A stretch of 9,876 nucleotides of DNA from Boseongicola sp. (GTDB lineage: Bacteria > Pseudomonadota > Alphaproteobacteria > Rhodobacterales > Rhodobacteraceae), in contig JABDPD010000340.1 in the NCBI GenBank assembly GCA_013042895.1, forward strand, positions 1 to 9,876, written 5' to 3'. Shown in pieces: positions 7,109 to 9,876 of the stretch. A program made the translations under genes and the position numbers. A model generated the notes under the pieces. It worked only from the letters and a program-made list of their open reading frames with translations, did no database searches and was not told where the DNA came from. The stretch's first letter is position 1, and the number at the start of each line of letters is the position of its first letter.

Positions 7109-7918
7109 TTATTCCGCATCTCTCTGTGCGATCCAATCGTGGTCCGGATCGTTTTCAAATCGCCATTTGCGCAAAGGCCCCGCCATCACATTGAGATAGT
7201 ACATCTCATAGCCATAGGGTGCCGCACAGGGGTGGTGACCTTTAGGGACCAGCACCACATCTCCGTCTTTGACTGCCATCGTCTCGTCGAGGGTGCCGTC
7301 TTCAGTGTAGACCCGCTGCACCCCAAACCCCTGAGCGGGATTAAGACGGTGGTAGTAGGTCTCTTCAAGATAGGTCATGCGCGGGAAGTCATCTTCGTCG
7401 TGTCGATGACTTGGATAGGACGACCAGTTGCCGGGCGGTGTGAATACTTCTGTAACCAGAAGGCTGCCAGCCACGTCCCTGCCCTCCATCGCAATATTGT
7501 TGATGAAACGCTGATTTTGCCCTTTGCCGCGCGGGGTCAGTTCGATGCCATCGGGGCCAAGGCGCTGGACCGGATAGTCGCCTTTTGCCGGCGCGGTACA
7601 AATCGCAAGAACGCATTCTGTTGTCGCCGTCGCGACCCATTCGGTTCTGCCAGGGGCGTAAACGCAATGCGGCGCGGTTTTTTCAAACACAGACATACGA
7701 TCACCGATCTCGCCAAAGTCCGTGTCGCCCACTGTCAGCTCCAGTTTACCCTCCACCACCACAAGGATGGCTTCAAGGTCCCGCGTTGACCCTGAAGCGG
7801 CATCCCCGGGAGAAAGGCGATGAAGCGCAAAGCCGACATAACCCCAGTTCGCGCTTTTTGGCGTTATGTCGTGGACCACCCCAACGGTCCCGGTTGGCTT
7901 TCGAAGGAGGTCGCCCAT
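7109..7918 (-). CDS. iolB: 5-deoxy-glucuronate isomerase IolB
   Basis: IolB converts 5-deoxy-D-glucuronate to 5-dehydro-2-deoxy-D-gluconate in cytoplasmic myo-inositol catabolism, between the IolD ring-opening product and IolC kinase. From the ATG at 7918 it has 269 residues, matching the usual ~270. The bicupin fold shows the family block PSHRHDEDDFPRMTYLEETYYH (residues 169-190) with likely metal or active-site His171, His173 and Glu186, and LVPKGHHPCAAPYGYEMYYLNVMAG (223-247). The start is set by GAGGA 5 nt upstream; an in-frame ATG at 7978 would add 20 residues that look like translated leader. It is the first gene of a minus-strand operon with the dioxygenase (3-nt gap) and probably the sulfatase-like gene. 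It is divergent from the LacI-family gene and likely repressed by it through the palindrome at 8005-8018. Other iol genes (C, D, E, G) are not in the window except possibly the dehydrogenase at the right edge. Confidence 0.95.
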   Translation of the reverse strand: MGDLLRKPTGTVGVVHDITPKSANWGYVGFALHRLSPGDAASGSTRDLEAILVVVEGKLELTVGDTDFGEIGDRMSVFEKTAPHCVYAPGRTEWVATATTECVLAICTAPAKGDYPVQRLGPDGIELTPRGKGQNQRFINNIAMEGRDVAGSLLVTEVFTPPGNWSSYPSHRHDEDDFPRMTYLEETYYHRLNPAQGFGVQRVYTEDGTLDETMAVKDGDVVLVPKGHHPCAAPYGYEMYYLNVMAGPLRKWRFENDPDHDWIAQRDAE

Positions 7919-7923
7919 AAAGA

Positions 7924-7928
7924 TCCTC
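7924..7928 (-). promoter_or_regulatory. Ribosome-binding site that fixes the iolB start
   Basis: On the minus strand this reads GAGGA, 5 nt before the ATG at 7916-7918. It decides in favour of this start over the in-frame ATG at 7978. Confidence 0.75.
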
Positions 7929-8004
7929 AATGCCCAAAATAGAAGTACTTTTCTGAGGCGATTAACCTCTAGCCACATTCACAAGAGCACAGAGCAGAAA
8001 CCAA

Positions 8005-8018
8005 TGCAACCGGTTGCA
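8005..8018. promoter_or_regulatory. LacI-family operator (14-bp perfect palindrome)
   Basis: TGCAACCGGTTGCA is a perfect palindrome with a central CG step, where LacI-family hinge helices intercalate. It lies 61 bp upstream of the LacI-family start codon and ~87 bp upstream of iolB. Its right arm overlaps the candidate -35 of the regulator gene, so autorepression and repression of iolB from one site are plausible. Release by an inositol-derived ligand is inferred. Confidence 0.75.
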
Positions 8019-8043
8019 AAAATCCGCGTTGCACTTTTATAGT
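8014..8043 (+). promoter_or_regulatory. Candidate sigma-70-type promoter of the LacI-family gene
   Basis: TTGCAA at 8014-8019 and TATAGT at 8038-8043 are separated by 18 nt, close to consensus, and lie 35 nt upstream of the ATG. The -35 box sits inside the palindrome at 8005-8018, so bound repressor would block RNA polymerase. Confidence 0.55.
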
Positions 8044-8078
8044 GCTGTAGGTCGAGCCGAGAGAGCGCGAAGAGTTTA

Positions 8079-9080
8079 ATGCCGGTAACTTTGAAAGACG
8101 TGGCGAAAAAGGCGGGTGTTTCGCGTTCGGCGGTGTCGCGGACGTTCACCGAAGGCGCATCAGTTTCCGCAAAGACGCGACGCAAAGTCGAAAAGGCCGC
8201 AGCCGAGCTTGGATACAGCCCAAACGCGCTGGCATCTTCTCTGACCACAGGGCGCACCAAGCTCATCGGGCTTGTGTCAAACAACTTCCACAACCCTCTG
8301 TTTCTGGAAGTTTTTGATCTTTTCACACGACTTCTGCAGGAGCGAGGCCTGCGCCCTCTTCTGGTCAACCTCACCGACCAGACGGACCCGGATGCGACGT
8401 TACAACTACTTAGGCAGTACTCTGTCGATGGTGTGATCGTCGCCTCATCCACCCTGTCGCCTGAGTTCGCACTGGCGTTTCAGGAAGCGCGCGTACCGGT
8501 GGTTCACTCCTTTGGCCGCATCGCCGCCAGCCCACGTGTGAATGTCGTCGGGATCGACAATGTCGAATGTGGTCGCATGGCCGCGCGCACACTTATCGCG
8601 CGAGGGTACAAACGCATCGGCTTCATGGGTGGGCCCCGAGAGGCATCCTCGACTATCGACAGGCGCACGGGATTTACCGAGGTGTTGAAGGTGACTCCTG
8701 GCATCAACGTGACAGAGTCCTTCGCCACGGCCTATTCCTTCGATGCAGGCCGCGCGGAAATGCTGAACCTTTTGAAAGGTGAACCTGCGGAAGCCTATTT
8801 CTGTGGTGACGATGTGTTGTCCATCGGCGCGTTGAGCGCGATCACAGGCAAAGGGTTAAGTGTTCCAGGCGATGTCGGCGTGATCGGATTGAACGACATG
8901 GATATGGCGCGATGGGAGAACATCAATCTCACAACCATTCGCCAACCCATTCGGCAGATCATCGACAGTTCAGTCGAACTGGTGGTCGCCATGTTCGACA
9001 AACCTGAACGTCCACCTGAGGGACGGTTTTTCGCTTGCGAGATTGTCGAACGGGGCACCTTGCGCCCCGTCAAATCCTAA
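8079..9080 (+). CDS. LacI-family transcriptional regulator, probable repressor of the iolB operon
   Basis: This 333-residue DNA-binding repressor of the LacI/GalR family has the full domain set. The helix-turn-helix is at residues 4-23 (TLKDVAKKAGVSRSAVSRTF), the hinge helix SPNALASSL at 47-55, and the linker leads into LIGLVSNNFHNPLF. A two-lobed periplasmic-binding-protein-like sensor domain follows to the end (VDGVIVAS, NVVGIDNVECGRMAA, RIGFMGGP, DVGVIGLNDMDMARW, LTTIRQPI). The sensor likely binds a sugar or cyclitol. The ATG at 8079 has AGAG 4 nt upstream and is the first Met of the HTH. It is transcribed away from iolB, and the operator-like palindrome lies between them, so iolB-operon control plus autoregulation is the simplest reading. 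Its stop overlaps the stop of the convergent dehydrogenase gene by four bases. The ligand is not determinable; inositol or a breakdown intermediate is inferred from context. Confidence 0.93.
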   Translation: MPVTLKDVAKKAGVSRSAVSRTFTEGASVSAKTRRKVEKAAAELGYSPNALASSLTTGRTKLIGLVSNNFHNPLFLEVFDLFTRLLQERGLRPLLVNLTDQTDPDATLQLLRQYSVDGVIVASSTLSPEFALAFQEARVPVVHSFGRIAASPRVNVVGIDNVECGRMAARTLIARGYKRIGFMGGPREASSTIDRRTGFTEVLKVTPGINVTESFATAYSFDAGRAEMLNLLKGEPAEAYFCGDDVLSIGALSAITGKGLSVPGDVGVIGLNDMDMARWENINLTTIRQPIRQIIDSSVELVVAMFDKPERPPEGRFFACEIVERGTLRPVKS

Positions 9081-9876
9081 CGAAACATCGGTGGACGCGC
9101 ATCAACCCAGGCACCGTCTTTTGACGCCGAGTCCACAGCTGCAAAGACCGCGGCCATCGAACGCAATCCATCCTCAGCCGTCGGCAGGTTTCCCTTGCCT
9201 TCGCCGCGCAACCTCGCGGCCAGATCGACATAGATGTTTGCAACCGCTAAGGGGAAACCTTCAGGATGCGCGATGGCTACGCGGCTCATCCGCTGTGCGT
9301 CTTCAGAAAGCCCTGCCTCACCTTTTTCGATGATCTCGGTGCGACCGCCCAAACGATTGTAAATGATCTGGTTTGGCTGTTCAGATGCCCAACGCATGCC
9401 GCCTTTTTCACCATAGATTGCAATGTCGAGACCATGTTGCCGCCCAAGTGCAATCGTCGATGTCCACAGCCGACCGACAGTGCCTTTCGTCGTGCGGAAA
9501 TTCACCATCGCATCGTCTTCCAGCACCCGGCCCTTCACGGTCGAGGCGAAATCAGCAGAGAGCTTTTCGACTTCATCGCCGGTGATAAAGCTGGCCATGT
9601 GAAGCGCGTGAATGCCGCAATCCGCCATTTGCCCCGAGACCCCGGCCTGAGCCGGATCATAACGCCACCGCACACGTGGGTTATCAGCATCGTCGCCCGC
9701 CGCGTGGTGACCGTGCGAAAAGTTTGCGACCACAGTGCGGATCGCCCCAAGTTCGCCCGCAGCAACCATCGCTTTCATTTGACGCACCATCGGATAGGCC
9801 GAGTAACAATAGTTAACCGCACAGGTTTTTCCGGAAGATTTGGCGATCCGCACGATCTCCTCGCCCTCTTCCACTG
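9077..9876 (-). CDS. Gfo/Idh/MocA family oxidoreductase, C-terminal ~266 residues (5' end beyond window)
   Basis: This is an NAD(P)-dependent dehydrogenase of the glucose-fructose oxidoreductase/inositol dehydrogenase family. The frame is open to the right edge, so the N-terminal Rossmann half with the dinucleotide site and most of the EKP region lie outside. A GTG at 9874 could be read as a start but sits in mid-domain: the VEEGEEIVRIAKSSGK helix normally follows the EKP motif. The active-site motif is seen as GQMADCGIHALHMASFITG at about 9576-9634, with the Asp and His of DCGIH as likely catalytic residues. The (beta/alpha) C-terminal domain is complete and ends in a normal tail. Neighbourhood with iolB makes an inositol or inositol-derivative dehydrogenase likely, but family members also act on other sugars, so I give no iolG symbol. 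Its TAG overlaps the LacI-family TAA. Confidence 0.88.
   Translation of the reverse strand, partial: VEEGEEIVRIAKSSGKTCAVNYCYSAYPMVRQMKAMVAAGELGAIRTVVANFSHGHHAAGDDADNPRVRWRYDPAQAGVSGQMADCGIHALHMASFITGDEVEKLSADFASTVKGRVLEDDAMVNFRTTKGTVGRLWTSTIALGRQHGLDIAIYGEKGGMRWASEQPNQIIYNRLGGRTEIIEKGEAGLSEDAQRMSRVAIAHPEGFPLAVANIYVDLAARLRGEGKGNLPTAEDGLRSMAAVFAAVDSASKDGAWVDARPPMFR

Larger units (their letters stand above)
7919..8078. promoter_or_regulatory. Divergent promoter region between iolB and the LacI-family gene
   Basis: This 160-bp spacer serves both directions. It holds the operator-like palindrome at 8005-8018, a promoter candidate for the regulator gene at 8014-8043 and the iolB ribosome-binding site at 7924-7928. 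For iolB no unambiguous -35/-10 pair stands out, though the right arm of the palindrome supplies TTGCAT-like hexamers on the minus strand. A second GTTGCA half-site is at 8028-8033. The leader from the palindrome to the iolB ATG is ~85 nt. Confidence 0.6.

Noticed and set aside
7100..7789. Plus-strand open frame (~229 codons) opposite iolB
   Set aside because: It shows shadow composition and no motif. IolB on the minus strand is unmistakable.
7919..7978. N-terminal 20-residue extension of IolB from the ATG at 7978
   Set aside because: The ATG at 7918 has a well-spaced GAGGA and gives the standard IolB length.
9238..9246. TGCAACCG half-site inside the dehydrogenase gene as a second operator
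   Set aside because: Only one arm is present and the other half does not match, so it is consistent with chance.
9874..9876. GTG at 9874 as true start of the Gfo/Idh/MocA gene
   Set aside because: It falls in the middle of the domain, and the frame stays open to the edge. The gene clearly continues to the right.

Overview
The window looks like a GC-rich alphaproteobacterial chromosome, most plausibly from the Rhodobacterales/Roseobacter group. This rests on protein style, gene mix and dense compact packing; no taxonomic marker was searched. Eight protein genes fill almost all of it. I see no RNA genes, insertion sequences, CRISPR arrays or phage genes.

Left part (1-2990, minus strand): a hydantoinase/oxoprolinase pair. 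hyuA is complete and hyuB runs off the left edge. They overlap by ATGA, so they are translationally coupled. Their substrate (hydantoin, 5-oxoproline or another cyclic amide, or a ketone to be carboxylated) cannot be read from sequence. A 200-240 bp region upstream of hyuA carries three inverted repeats that could be regulatory.

Middle (3195-4199, minus strand): dusA, a tRNA-dihydrouridine synthase. This housekeeping gene sits 42 bp behind a catabolic operon on the same strand.

Centre-right (4242-7918, minus strand): a probable operon iolB, then a PhyH-type Fe(II)/2-oxoglutarate dioxygenase, then a cysteine-type sulfatase/phosphonate monoester hydrolase-like enzyme. IolB (5-deoxyglucuronate isomerase) is a dedicated myo-inositol catabolic enzyme. 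The dioxygenase gene starts 3 nt after the iolB stop.

Right part (7919-9876): a divergent LacI-family regulator gene reads rightward from the intergenic region that also drives iolB. That region holds a perfect 14-bp palindrome with a central CG, typical of a LacI-family operator, overlapping the regulator's likely promoter. Converging on the regulator gene, with stop codons overlapping, is a Gfo/Idh/MocA dehydrogenase gene that enters from the right edge. Such enzymes include inositol dehydrogenases.

Together the right half reads as a LacI-regulated inositol-type catabolic locus. Its unusual part is the pairing of iolB with an oxygenase and an ester hydrolase. This suggests, as inference only, that the locus handles a modified inositol (for example an ester, ether or phospho/phosphono/sulfo conjugate) rather than plain myo-inositol.
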